DNA of 64,000 nt from JAFGUF01 sp040883315 (GTDB lineage Bacteria; Bacillota; Clostridia; Christensenellales; UMGS416): assembly GCA_040883315.1 (NCBI GenBank), contig JBFLKU010000028.1, forward strand, positions 16,828 to 80,827, given 5' to 3'. Shown here one piece after another: positions 18,714-26,535 of the stretch; the first letter of the stretch is position 1; every line of letters starts with the position of its first letter. Below the pieces are notes generated by a model. That model worked only from the letters and a program-made list of their open reading frames with translations. It made no database searches and was not told the DNA's origin. The position numbers were made by a program, and so were the translations under genes.

Positions 18714-20936
18714 TTATTTATCAAGCATTTTGTAGGCAACGTATGCGTTAAGCGAGCGCATTGCATCACGAATATTATTATAGACAGGCACACCATTGCT
18801 CTCCATTATTTTCACAAATTCCTTGTATATTTCGCCTGCATTCACAGATACTACAATAGGCTTTGTGGTGCTATTGAATAATTTTACTATAGTGTTTGCC
18901 AGCCCGTCTTCATCATGACAGGTTTCTTTGGTCGTTTTGATTATATCTACGTGAGGAATTATTCCCACAACTATATGGTCAACCGCATCATCGTCTATCA
19001 TTGTTTGAATAATTTTTCCGTATAGAACATCGTCTGTCATTGGAGTTACATCTAGAATAGCTGTTGATTTACCCATAAGCCCCAGCTTGTCCAGTTCATC
19101 AAGAGTATCTTTTGTTTTTTGGCTCAGTGTCGCAACAGAAAGATCTCCCGTTTCATCTGCTGCTAATGTGCTTTCAAATCCTGCATTGCATATAACGGAT
19201 ACGTTTTTGCCCTTCACTTCTCTTTTTGCAAGTAATGAAAAGGCCTTTTGATAGTTATAGAAAGTGTCAGTGTCGTTGCAGAGAATAATATTGGACTGCT
19301 GACACATTGCCTGCACTACCGCATAGTCTCCGCTCATGGCAGCCGTATGGGAGGATGCAGCCTTTGCGCCGGCATCTGTTTTGCCGCCTTTGTACATTAT
19401 TATTGGCTTTGTAGCATTTCTTGCCTGCTCGTATAGAAGGCGACCTTCCAGATAGTCAAATCCCTCTACGTATATTCCGATTACATCGATTTTATCATCT
19501 TTCATAAACCACGGCACAAGGTCTGTTATCTTTACATCATATTTGTTTCCAAAGCTCACCACAGTGTGCATTATAGGGCAATTATATGATTTATCTATCA
19601 ATGATATTGCCATGCCCCCGCTTTGCGAAAGAAGGGCAACATTGCTTTTTTCAGTGCTGCGAACCGGCAGCCTATCCTGCTCTATAAACAGGGTATCTAC
19701 TTTTCTCTCTCCCGAGCTTGAGAAAACGCCCATGCAGTTTGGTCCTATTATCCTAATGGAGCTTTTCGAAATAATTGGCGATATTGTCTCTTTGAACTTT
19801 TCAAAAGGCAAATCATTTGGAAGACCGGGGATTAATATTACTGCTTTATTTTCTTTTTTAGAAATTGACTCTAAAAAAAGAGGAATATTTTTGGCAGGAG
19901 CAGCATATACATACAAATCGCATTCGAAATCATCAGGTGATTTATACAGATCAAATTTCTTTCCTCGAATTGTCACTTCGCCGCCTTTTGGGTTTAGCAG
20001 ATAGAGGTCATCCCATCCCATATCCAGCATCAGCTCTACTATGTCTGAGGCCATGTTGTAGTTGCCGGGCTTTGTGGAAACACCTAGTACACAGGCGGAT
20101 TTAGGACTGAAGAATTTATCCAGATTGTCTGTGTTTGCAACAGGCAAAGAAGATATGCTTCTTGGTTCAAATTCAGCATAGCCATCTAGTGCCATAAACC
20201 TGCCATCCTTAGCGAATACAAAAGGATTCACATCCAGTGCTTTGATGTTCCATTTTCTATCGTTTCCACTGATAGGTGAATACTGATATGCAATATTGGA
20301 AAGCTTGGATGCAGTCGAAGCCATTTTCTTCAGATACTCAGCATGACCTATAGATTCGAATTTATGCTTTATCTTTAGCTGGTTTACTAAATCAAGAGAC
20401 TTTTCGTATGAAAACGGGGGTAGAAAAAGATTTGCTTTGTCATAGTACTCTGAAAAGAATTCTGCGTCATCTCCGCCCTTACTCAATGTGAGAGTAGGGC
20501 CAAATGCTCGATCGCTGCTGATGCCGTATAGCAGCTCGTAGCCTATTCCCTGGCTGAAGCTTACAGCCTCTACGATTAAGAATCCATTAATCACTGTTTG
20601 CTCGGAAGTGTTCTCTATTACTTTTTCTTTCATTTTGTCCAGAACATACTGAACAAAAAATTCATCATGAGGTACTATTCTTTGGACACCGCCGATTTTT
20701 TGCTTGTGAGCAATGTTTTGAGATACAATTTTAATCACAATTTCCCCGGTATACTTATCCAGCATTTTGGAAGAAACCTGAGAAGATTTTTCCACAAAAT
20801 CGTATTTAGGGATATCCATGCCCGTGCATGCTAAAATCTCATAAACCTCGTGTTCGAACAGTGTATGCCGTTTTTCGGAGTATGCTTTGCTAAAAATGCT
20901 ATCAATGCTATTTAGGGCTTGATTTGAAATATCCAT
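18714..20936 (-). CDS. ADP-forming acyl-CoA synthetase (acetate-CoA ligase type), fused subunits
   Basis: A nucleoside-diphosphate-forming acyl-CoA synthetase, which makes ATP from acyl-CoA + ADP + Pi during fermentation. The ATP-grasp (beta) part is N-terminal, about residues 15-255. The CoA-binding and ligase (alpha) parts follow, with ACVLGVS, GPNCMGV (398-404), SQSGG (437-441) and the phospho-acceptor histidine H530 in SSHTAAM. ATG at 20936 is chosen because AAGGAG lies 9 bases upstream; a GTG six codons earlier overlaps that site. The order beta-then-alpha is the reverse of the more familiar alpha-beta fusion. Acyl specificity is not predictable. A promoter and a hairpin lie in the leader. 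Confidence 0.88.
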   Translation of the reverse strand: MDISNQALNSIDSIFSKAYSEKRHTLFEHEVYEILACTGMDIPKYDFVEKSSQVSSKMLDKYTGEIVIKIVSQNIAHKQKIGGVQRIVPHDEFFVQYVLDKMKEKVIENTSEQTVINGFLIVEAVSFSQGIGYELLYGISSDRAFGPTLTLSKGGDDAEFFSEYYDKANLFLPPFSYEKSLDLVNQLKIKHKFESIGHAEYLKKMASTASKLSNIAYQYSPISGNDRKWNIKALDVNPFVFAKDGRFMALDGYAEFEPRSISSLPVANTDNLDKFFSPKSACVLGVSTKPGNYNMASDIVELMLDMGWDDLYLLNPKGGEVTIRGKKFDLYKSPDDFECDLYVYAAPAKNIPLFLESISKKENKAVILIPGLPNDLPFEKFKETISPIISKSSIRIIGPNCMGVFSSSGERKVDTLFIEQDRLPVRSTEKSNVALLSQSGGMAISLIDKSYNCPIMHTVVSFGNKYDVKITDLVPWFMKDDKIDVIGIYVEGFDYLEGRLLYEQARNATKPIIMYKGGKTDAGAKAASSHTAAMSGDYAVVQAMCQQSNIILCNDTDTFYNYQKAFSLLAKREVKGKNVSVICNAGFESTLAADETGDLSVATLSQKTKDTLDELDKLGLMGKSTAILDVTPMTDDVLYGKIIQTMIDDDAVDHIVVGIIPHVDIIKTTKETCHDEDGLANTIVKLFNSTTKPIVVSVNAGEIYKEFVKIMESNGVPVYNNIRDAMRSLNAYVAYKMLDK

Positions 20937-21001
20937 ATATGTATGCTCCTTCACTAATCTCTATATGTAAATCTTATCAAAAATTAATTACAAATACAAA
21001 T

Positions 21002-21034
21002 AAAAAAAATGACTGCCAAGATAAACAGACAGTC
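21002..21034 (-). terminator. hairpin plus T-run in the leader of the acyl-CoA synthetase gene
   Basis: Arms 21011-21017 and 21028-21034 pair over 7 positions with one mismatch and are followed on the - strand by eight Ts. It lies between the candidate promoter near 21139 and the gene, so it may be an attenuator; it may also end transcription from the histidine kinase gene. A second stem-loop lies at 21061-21082. Confidence 0.5.
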
Positions 21035-21110
21035 GGAGAAAATGGAGAATTATTTTAAATGCATAAATCGCTATATTTATGCTTTTTAACAATTTTATGT
21101 ATTGCTATAA

Positions 21111-21165
21111 TATATATTAAACTATAGGAATAAGTCAAGAATATATACGAATAAGTCAAGAATAT
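21111..21165 (-). promoter_or_regulatory. candidate promoter and 17-bp direct repeat upstream of the acyl-CoA synthetase gene
   Basis: Two identical 17-base copies lie at 21128-21144 and 21149-21165, offset by 21 bases. On the - strand each contains TTGACT; the copy nearer the gene is followed after about 18 bases by TATATT, a plausible sigma-A promoter reading toward the acyl-CoA synthetase gene. Confidence 0.5.
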
Positions 21166-21195
21166 GAAAACAATAAGAACTTTTTGTCTATTGCC

Positions 21196-22932
21196 TCATT
21201 TAGTAGATGGCTTTACAGTAAAAGTAAATTTGGAACCTTCTCCCAGCTTGCTTTCCACGCTTATTGTGCCGCCCATTTGCTCCACTATTTCCTTGGCTAT
21301 CGCCAGCCCTAGACCTGTACCTTTTGATGTGTGCGACCTGTCGGATTTAAAGAATCTGTCGAAGATATGGTCTATGTCCTCGGGAGCTATGCCTATGCCT
21401 GTATCCCATACTGTGAATACCACTTGGTTCTTCTTTTCTTCCACGTTTATTCCGATGGCATCTTTATCATTTGAATATTTTATAGCATTATCCAAGAGTA
21501 TAGTAATTATCTGCTCTATTTTGTTTTCATTCGCATATATTTTACAGTCTTTATATATATCTTTTTTAAAGGTTATATGCTTGCTTTTTGCTATGGAAGA
21601 GTATTTATCAAAAATATATTCAATTAATGAATCAATCCTGAAATAGGCTTCCTGACTCTTATCAGAGCCTGACTGCAGCCTAGAAAGCTGCAATAAATCA
21701 TTTATAAGATTCGAAAGACGCAGGGTCTCTCTTAGCAGAATATCGTAGTATCTTTTTTTCTTTTTCTCGCTCTTCACCATGTCATCTGCCAGCGGCTCTA
21801 TCAGCCCGCGCATTGCTGTCAGCGGGGTTCTTAGCTCATGGGAAACGTTGGAAACATACTCTCTTCTGGTCTTTTCCAGCCTTTCTATCTCTGTAACATC
21901 GCGGATAATGGCTGTCGAACCTGAAATCTGGTCGTTATCATATAACGGCGATATAGTGACATTAAGCACTTTATCATTTTGCAAGGACAAATTATAGCTT
22001 GCTATTTGTTTATCCCTAATAATTGACTTTACTGCATCTTCATCTATTAGCTTTTTTAGCGAGTTGTATATTTTTTCTTTGTTGTTGCTTCCCTCTGAGT
22101 AGTTTCCCGTTAAGTAAAAAGCAGCCTTATTTATATGTGTAATATCTCCGTTTTTATCGAAAGCTATAATGCCCTCTGACAGAGAATTTAGTATATGATC
22201 CAGCCTGTTTTTTTCAAATGAAAGCTGGCTTAGGTTTTTCTTTATATTGCTGGTTAATGTATTTAGAGTATATGCCATTTCTCCAAATTCTGCAGGCATT
22301 GTTTCATCAGCTGTTGTATTATAGTCTCCGTTTGATACTTTGCTCATCACCTCGCGGAATTTACGGATATAGTTTTCCAGCTTGTATGCAGCAAAGAATA
22401 CCAGAATGCTTATTAAGGAGAAAATAATTATTAAGGAGAAAAACAGAGCTTTATTAAATACCGCTTCGATATATTTCGTGGTAAGCGTATGGTCTGTTAC
22501 TTGGATTATTGCCTGAAGCTGGTCTTCATTTCTAATGTAAATAAGGTTTGTTTGATAGTATGATGGCTGTTTAGGCGATTCTGCATTTTTCAGCTGCTCA
22601 CCTTCGCCCAAAAATGCTTTCAAGCTGTCTTCGCCATAGATTAAATCCTGGTTTCCATCCCAAATTGTGATAGTGCCCACCCAAGATTCGTCTACTTCGC
22701 TGATTGTAGATAGGAAAATTTCTTTAGAATATGTTCCGTTTATGTATCCGCGTGTCAGCTTTTCAGCATTGGTGCTGACCACCTGGATATCAGCGCCGGC
22801 TACCGTATTTAGCTGATATCTGCTGGCGAAAATATAAACTGTTACCGAGAGTATTGCATAAAGCAGCACAACGAGCAAAACAGCAAGAATAAACCGTGAT
22901 AATACACTCTGCTTTTTTTTGCTCTCGCTCAT
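21196..22932 (-). CDS. sensor histidine kinase (PhoR/WalK type)
   Basis: Membrane sensor of a two-component system. Layout: membrane segment at about residues 12-35, extracytoplasmic sensor domain 36-160, second membrane segment 162-184, HAMP linker 185-240, PAS domain 243-350, dimerisation domain with phospho-acceptor H365 in SNVSHELRTPL, and an ATPase domain with LLDNAIKYS, DTGIGI and GTGLGLAI. Length (578) and architecture match PhoR and WalK of Firmicutes. The start overlaps the response-regulator stop by 4 bases. The signal is not evident; phosphate limitation or cell-wall status are the usual inputs of this type. Confidence 0.93.
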   Translation of the reverse strand: MSESKKKQSVLSRFILAVLLVVLLYAILSVTVYIFASRYQLNTVAGADIQVVSTNAEKLTRGYINGTYSKEIFLSTISEVDESWVGTITIWDGNQDLIYGEDSLKAFLGEGEQLKNAESPKQPSYYQTNLIYIRNEDQLQAIIQVTDHTLTTKYIEAVFNKALFFSLIIIFSLISILVFFAAYKLENYIRKFREVMSKVSNGDYNTTADETMPAEFGEMAYTLNTLTSNIKKNLSQLSFEKNRLDHILNSLSEGIIAFDKNGDITHINKAAFYLTGNYSEGSNNKEKIYNSLKKLIDEDAVKSIIRDKQIASYNLSLQNDKVLNVTISPLYDNDQISGSTAIIRDVTEIERLEKTRREYVSNVSHELRTPLTAMRGLIEPLADDMVKSEKKKKRYYDILLRETLRLSNLINDLLQLSRLQSGSDKSQEAYFRIDSLIEYIFDKYSSIAKSKHITFKKDIYKDCKIYANENKIEQIITILLDNAIKYSNDKDAIGINVEEKKNQVVFTVWDTGIGIAPEDIDHIFDRFFKSDRSHTSKGTGLGLAIAKEIVEQMGGTISVESKLGEGSKFTFTVKPSTK

Positions 22933-23624
22933 GTATTCTCCTCGAATTTGTAGCCAACGCCATATATGGTGTGGAGTCCATATTTTGCGTTATCAAGAGG
23001 CAGCTTTCCTCTTATTCTCTTTATATGTGTATCCACAGTCCTTGTATCGCCAAAATATTCATAGCCCCATATTTGCTCCAGTATTTTTTCCCTTGTGAAT
23101 ACTCTTCCGGGGTTTGCTGCCAGCATATATAAAAGCTCCACTTCCTTTGGAGTGAAAGGAACTGCCTTTCCTTCTATCTCTACAGAGTATCTGCTGATAT
23201 TAATTGTAAGACCGGGGAAAGTGACGATACCGGAATCTTTGCCTTCGCTGCTATATTGGTTTACCCTGCGAAGTATGGCCTTGGTTCTGGCTATCACTTC
23301 TCTTGGGCTGAAAGGCTTTACTATATAGTCGTCTGCTCCCAGCTCCAGTCCGAGGATTTTGTCTATTTCTTCACCTTTTGCGCTAAGCATAATAATAGGC
23401 GTGGCTTTCTCTTTGCGAAGCTCGCGGCACACGTCTATTCCGCTGAGTTTAGGCATCATTAAATCTAATATTACTATTGAATAATCGGTTTCTAAAGCCT
23501 TTTTCAGCCCCTCCTGCCCATCATAGGTGTGGTGGGTTTCGTAGCCGTCAGCTTCAAAGTATATATCCAGCGATTCATGAACCACTGGGTCATCATCACA
23601 TATTAATATTAGCTTTTTATCCAT
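22929..23624 (-). CDS. OmpR/PhoB-family response regulator
   Basis: Two-component regulator of 231 residues. The receiver domain (1-120) has the acidic pair D10/D11, phospho-acceptor D54 in LDLMMP, and the conserved Lys in DDYIVKPFSPRE. A winged-helix DNA-binding domain (about 130-229) follows with the usual FTPKEVELL, VFTREKILEQIWG and RTVDTHIKRIRGKL elements. It is transcribed with the kinase immediately downstream. Direct repeats upstream, spaced at 10-11 bases, are of the kind bound by this family, so autoregulation is likely. Confidence 0.95.
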   Translation of the reverse strand: MDKKLILICDDDPVVHESLDIYFEADGYETHHTYDGQEGLKKALETDYSIVILDLMMPKLSGIDVCRELRKEKATPIIMLSAKGEEIDKILGLELGADDYIVKPFSPREVIARTKAILRRVNQYSSEGKDSGIVTFPGLTINISRYSVEIEGKAVPFTPKEVELLYMLAANPGRVFTREKILEQIWGYEYFGDTRTVDTHIKRIRGKLPLDNAKYGLHTIYGVGYKFEENT

Positions 23625-23688
23625 AAAATATACCTCATATCAATTTTACACCATTGAAAACAAACTTCAATAAGACCATTGTACAAAT

Positions 23689-23715
23689 CACAATTCTTCA
23701 CAATTTTGCCACAAT
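23689..23715. promoter_or_regulatory. three phased CACAAT direct repeats, probable response-regulator box
   Basis: CACAAT occurs at 23689-23694, 23699-23704 and 23710-23715 (ATTGTG on the - strand), with periods of 10 and 11 bases so that all copies face one side of the helix. The array lies between the two-component operon and the divergent MFS gene. PhoB/OmpR-family regulators typically bind such tandem repeats. Confidence 0.55.
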
Positions 23716-23771
23716 CTAAATTATACTACTGGAAAGAGAGGATTAATATATTTATTATAGCATTTGTATGC

Positions 23772-23800
23772 TTGATTTTATAGTTCTTCTAGTATATATT
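23772..23800 (+). promoter_or_regulatory. promoter of the MFS transporter gene
   Basis: TTGATT at 23772-23777, a 17-base spacer and TATATT at 23795-23800 read toward the MFS gene. The implied transcript start is near 23807, which favours translation from the ATG at 23822. Confidence 0.55.
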
Positions 23801-23821
23801 TAGATGATTGGAAATATATTT

Positions 23822-25027
23822 ATGATAGTAACAGTTTTATTAATAATTATTTATTTGTCATTTATCAGCCTTGGTTTGCCGGATTCGCTTCTTGGCGTAT
23901 CGTGGCCTATAATGCATATTGAGCTAGGAGTGTCCGCAGATGCAGCAGGAATAGTTTCTATGATTGCTGTAGGAGCTACTATTCTATCCAGCCTTTTAAG
24001 CGGGAAAATAGTGAAGTGGCTAGGAACGGGCAAGGTGGTGTTTATCAGCTGCCTGATGACGGGGCTGTCTTTGCTGGGAATGTCATTTGCGCCATCTTTT
24101 TTCTGGCTGCTGCCAATTGCCATTCCGCTTGGGTTTGGCGGCGGAAGCGTAGATGCGGCACTTAACAACTATGTAGCCAGCAATTATAAAGCGCATCATA
24201 TGAATTGGCTTCATTCATTTTGGGGAGTGGGAGCAACAGTAGGACCTGTAATTATGTCCGGTATGCTGCTGACATCTGCATCATGGAGAGGCGGATATAG
24301 AGTGGTATCAATCATTCAGCTTTCATTGGCGATTATACTGTTTGCGTCTCTTCCCCTTTGGAAAAAGGCAAAAACAATGCATGGCGGCGAAGAAATACCA
24401 CATGATAATATAGAAGACAAAGGAAAAGACAACAGACCGCACAAAGTGAAGGGGCTGATTTTTGCTCTACTAACATTTTTGCTTTACTGTACTATTGAGT
24501 CATCTATAGGCTTGTGGGGAAGCACTTATTTAGTGGGAATAAAAAACATTGATGTCACTAAAGCAGCCTCATGGATAGGAGCATATTTTGGCGGCATTAC
24601 AGCAGGGAGATTTATATCTGGGTTCATTTCTATAAAGCTGAATAATAGGCAAATGATACGCGGAGGAATGGCTATACTTATTGTCGGAGCTATTTTGTTT
24701 GCTATGCCTTTTAGAAGCAGCATTATTGCAGTAATTTTGGTCGTTATCGGATTAGGGCTCTCTCCTATATTCCCGGGAATGATACATGAAACTCCTGCAA
24801 GATTTGGCAAAGAACATTCACAGACTATAATAGGCTTTCAGATGGCATCAGCGTATGTAGGCATAGCATTTGCTACACCTTTGATTGGAGTGATACTTGA
24901 AAGAATATCTCTATCACTGCTTCCCTTTATTTTGATTGGAGTAGCAGCAGCTATGATAATTTGCTCTGAAAGACTGATAAAAATTTATAAATTGAAAAAT
25001 CAGGAGGTAAAAGATGAACAGAGATAA
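23822..25027 (+). CDS. MFS transporter
   Basis: A major-facilitator-superfamily carrier with about 12 hydrophobic membrane segments and a charged central loop (about residues 190-210). The N-terminal SLGLPDSLLGVSWP stretch and GGSVDAALNNYVA resemble the FucP/YfkF-like group of Firmicutes sugar or drug transporters. The substrate cannot be assigned. ATG at 23822 is preferred because a promoter -10 ends at 23800; an in-frame ATG at 23804 is also possible. The 3' end overlaps the HD gene by 14 bases, so the two are cotranscribed. Confidence 0.85.
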   Translation: MIVTVLLIIIYLSFISLGLPDSLLGVSWPIMHIELGVSADAAGIVSMIAVGATILSSLLSGKIVKWLGTGKVVFISCLMTGLSLLGMSFAPSFFWLLPIAIPLGFGGGSVDAALNNYVASNYKAHHMNWLHSFWGVGATVGPVIMSGMLLTSASWRGGYRVVSIIQLSLAIILFASLPLWKKAKTMHGGEEIPHDNIEDKGKDNRPHKVKGLIFALLTFLLYCTIESSIGLWGSTYLVGIKNIDVTKAASWIGAYFGGITAGRFISGFISIKLNNRQMIRGGMAILIVGAILFAMPFRSSIIAVILVVIGLGLSPIFPGMIHETPARFGKEHSQTIIGFQMASAYVGIAFATPLIGVILERISLSLLPFILIGVAAAMIICSERLIKIYKLKNQEVKDEQR

Positions 25028-25577
25028 GGCGTTTGAAATACTGTGCGAACATGTGGAGACAGCATCATTGCAGAGACATTGCTTTGCGGTAGAGGCAGCT
25101 ATGAGAGCATATGCAGAGCATTTTGGCGAAGATGTGGAAAGATGGGGAACAATAGGTCTTTTGCATGATGTAGATTTTGAAAAGTATCCTGATGTACACC
25201 CGAACAAGGCACCGGAGCTACTGGAGGGCTATGGATTCGACCAAGACTTTATAGACACAATAGTATCCCACGGAATAGGCAAAGAGGACATGAGAAGCAC
25301 ACAGGTGAGGAAATGCCTTTTTGCAGTGGACAAGATGGCTAGCTTTATTGTGGCAGTGGCACTAATGAGACCTACAAAGCTGGAGGGATTGGAAGCGAAG
25401 TCTGTGAAGAAGAAAATAAAGGACAAGGCATTTGCCAAGGCCGTGGACAGAGACGAACTTCAAGCATCCATGGAAGATTTGGGAATGGAGATGTCAGAGC
25501 ATGTCAGCATTATAGTAAAAGGGCTGACAGAGCAGGAAGAAATGCTGCAAAAGCAGGGATATAGTTTATTGGGATGA
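25014..25577 (+). CDS. HD-domain metal-dependent hydrolase
   Basis: An 187-residue soluble HD-domain protein. Metal-ligand residues in order are H22, H51-D52 (LLHDVDFEK), H86 in VSHGIG, and an Asp in FAVDKMA near residue 107. This single-domain type acts on nucleotides or phosphorylated metabolites, but the substrate is unknown. It has a strong AGGAGG site located inside the end of the MFS gene. The region just after its stop is foreign-looking (see the 25.6-26.5 kb insert). Confidence 0.82.
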   Translation: MNRDKAFEILCEHVETASLQRHCFAVEAAMRAYAEHFGEDVERWGTIGLLHDVDFEKYPDVHPNKAPELLEGYGFDQDFIDTIVSHGIGKEDMRSTQVRKCLFAVDKMASFIVAVALMRPTKLEGLEAKSVKKKIKDKAFAKAVDRDELQASMEDLGMEMSEHVSIIVKGLTEQEEMLQKQGYSLLG

Positions 25578-25582
25578 TATTT

Positions 25583-25598
25583 GCGAGGGGAGTCGAAC
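25583..25598 (-). other. 16-bp copy of the tmRNA 3' end; possible attachment-site remnant
   Basis: The 16 bases here are an exact reverse complement of 63964-63979, the T-loop and acceptor segment of the tmRNA gene. Similarity stops abruptly on both sides. The 3' ends of tmRNA and tRNA genes are classical integration targets of tyrosine recombinases, so this is best read as a leftover attachment core next to the AT-rich insert that follows. Confidence 0.5.
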
Positions 25599-25730
25599 GA
25601 GAACTATACTATAGTAATAATGGTTATTTCTACCTCATTGTTTTTCACAATAAACCTATTAAATAGAGCGATTATTGCCTTTATATACTTACCGCTAATC
25701 ATAGTTAATATTGTTCCACTGTCACTGTTT

Positions 25731-25763
25731 TTAAAACAAAAAAACAGCGTTTTCCAACGCTGT
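25731..25763 (-). terminator. intrinsic terminator
   Basis: A perfect 8-bp stem (25744-25751 with 25756-25763, loop TTCC) is followed on the - strand by a long T-rich run. It ends the small membrane-protein gene. Confidence 0.8.
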
Positions 25764-25812
25764 CCAATAGTATTGTTTTTGTTCGTATAATAATTTTTAA
25801 AAATAAAACTAA

Positions 25813-26316
25813 TTATACTGCTATTACTTCATCATCTGATAAATCTAAAATCTTTTTTATTTTTTTCATTACTATTCTTGATTGCACATGAATTAACAAA
25901 TGCATTATCAAAGCTAAAAAAGCAAACAAGCTTGCAGTGAAATATACAAATGGGAGAACATCTGATTCACCAGAAAAATAAAAATATATAAAAATCATCA
26001 TTAAAGAAAATAAATGGATTAGCATTATAGTTGTAATTACAACTACTGCTTTCTGCAATCTGACTTTAATATCAGTATTACTGCCTGAAATAGTTTCAGT
26101 AATTTCTCCATTTAGTCTTACTGACATTAAATAGGAATCATCATATTGATGTTTATATTCTGCAATTTCAAAATTATATTCTGAGACAATACCTTGAAAT
26201 CCTTTTGAATTTACCGGAATCTCTTTTTGAACAATCTCCTTTAATTTCCCAGTTATTTGTTCACTACTTAATGAAGTCACTATTTTGAATTTTCTATTGA
26301 GAAATATATTAATCAT
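25813..26316 (-). CDS. small membrane protein of unknown function
   Basis: A protein of about 167 residues with a soluble N-terminal half, two adjacent membrane segments (about residues 90-112 and 118-141) and a basic C-terminal tail ending in an acidic stretch. ATG at 26316 is preceded by GGAGG; an ATG four codons earlier would overlap that site. The start lies inside the last codons of the 58-residue gene upstream, so the two are translationally coupled. I do not recognise the family. It lies in the AT-rich insert after the tmRNA-like sequence and is followed by a good terminator. Confidence 0.6.
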   Translation of the reverse strand: MINIFLNRKFKIVTSLSSEQITGKLKEIVQKEIPVNSKGFQGIVSEYNFEIAEYKHQYDDSYLMSVRLNGEITETISGSNTDIKVRLQKAVVVITTIMLIHLFSLMMIFIYFYFSGESDVLPFVYFTASLFAFLALIMHLLIHVQSRIVMKKIKKILDLSDDEVIAV

Positions 26317-26485
26317 TTGTTCCTCCATTAATTAATTTATAATTATTATATATCATTAATTCTTCTAAATCATTTATTTGTAAAGTATCAAACTTATTAT
26401 TATCAGGCTTCATAAGCATCATATCATTAAGTGCTTGATATCTACGAATAAATGTATCTCTTTTACCTAAATATTCGAAAACCAT
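26309..26485 (-). CDS. 58-residue protein of unknown function, coupled to the next gene
   Basis: A short frame from ATG at 26485 to TAA at 26309-26311. The product is mostly helical-looking, with MVFEYLGKRDTF at the start and an acidic middle (NDLEELM). Its final codons include the GGAGG ribosome-binding site of the downstream membrane-protein gene, and its stop overlaps that gene's start region (ATGATTAA), a typical sign of translational coupling. No good ribosome-binding site precedes its own ATG, so it may be a truncated remnant of a longer gene. A 6-bp inverted repeat (AACCAT / ATGGTT) surrounds its start. Confidence 0.45.
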   Translation of the reverse strand: MVFEYLGKRDTFIRRYQALNDMMLMKPDNNKFDTLQINDLEELMIYNNYKLINGGTND

Positions 26486-26535
26486 ACTATCATGGTTCTT
26501 TCATTTAAGGCTTTCGACTTTCAACTCTTATATTC

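Larger units (their letters stand above)
25579..26535. mobile_element. small AT-rich insert between convergent genes, possible island remnant
   Basis: Between the HD gene and the GNAT gene lie about 950 bases that are visibly more AT-rich than the neighbours. They begin at the tmRNA-like 16-mer and hold two coupled genes of unknown function and a terminator. No integrase, transposase or clear second attachment copy is visible, so the mobile origin is an inference. Confidence 0.35.

Noticed and set aside
25581..25790. A hydrophobic + strand frame starting with TTG within the tmRNA-like 16-mer
   Set aside because: It has no ribosome-binding site and ends in the region of the - strand terminator. 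Its hydrophobic look can arise from AT-rich sequence alone.
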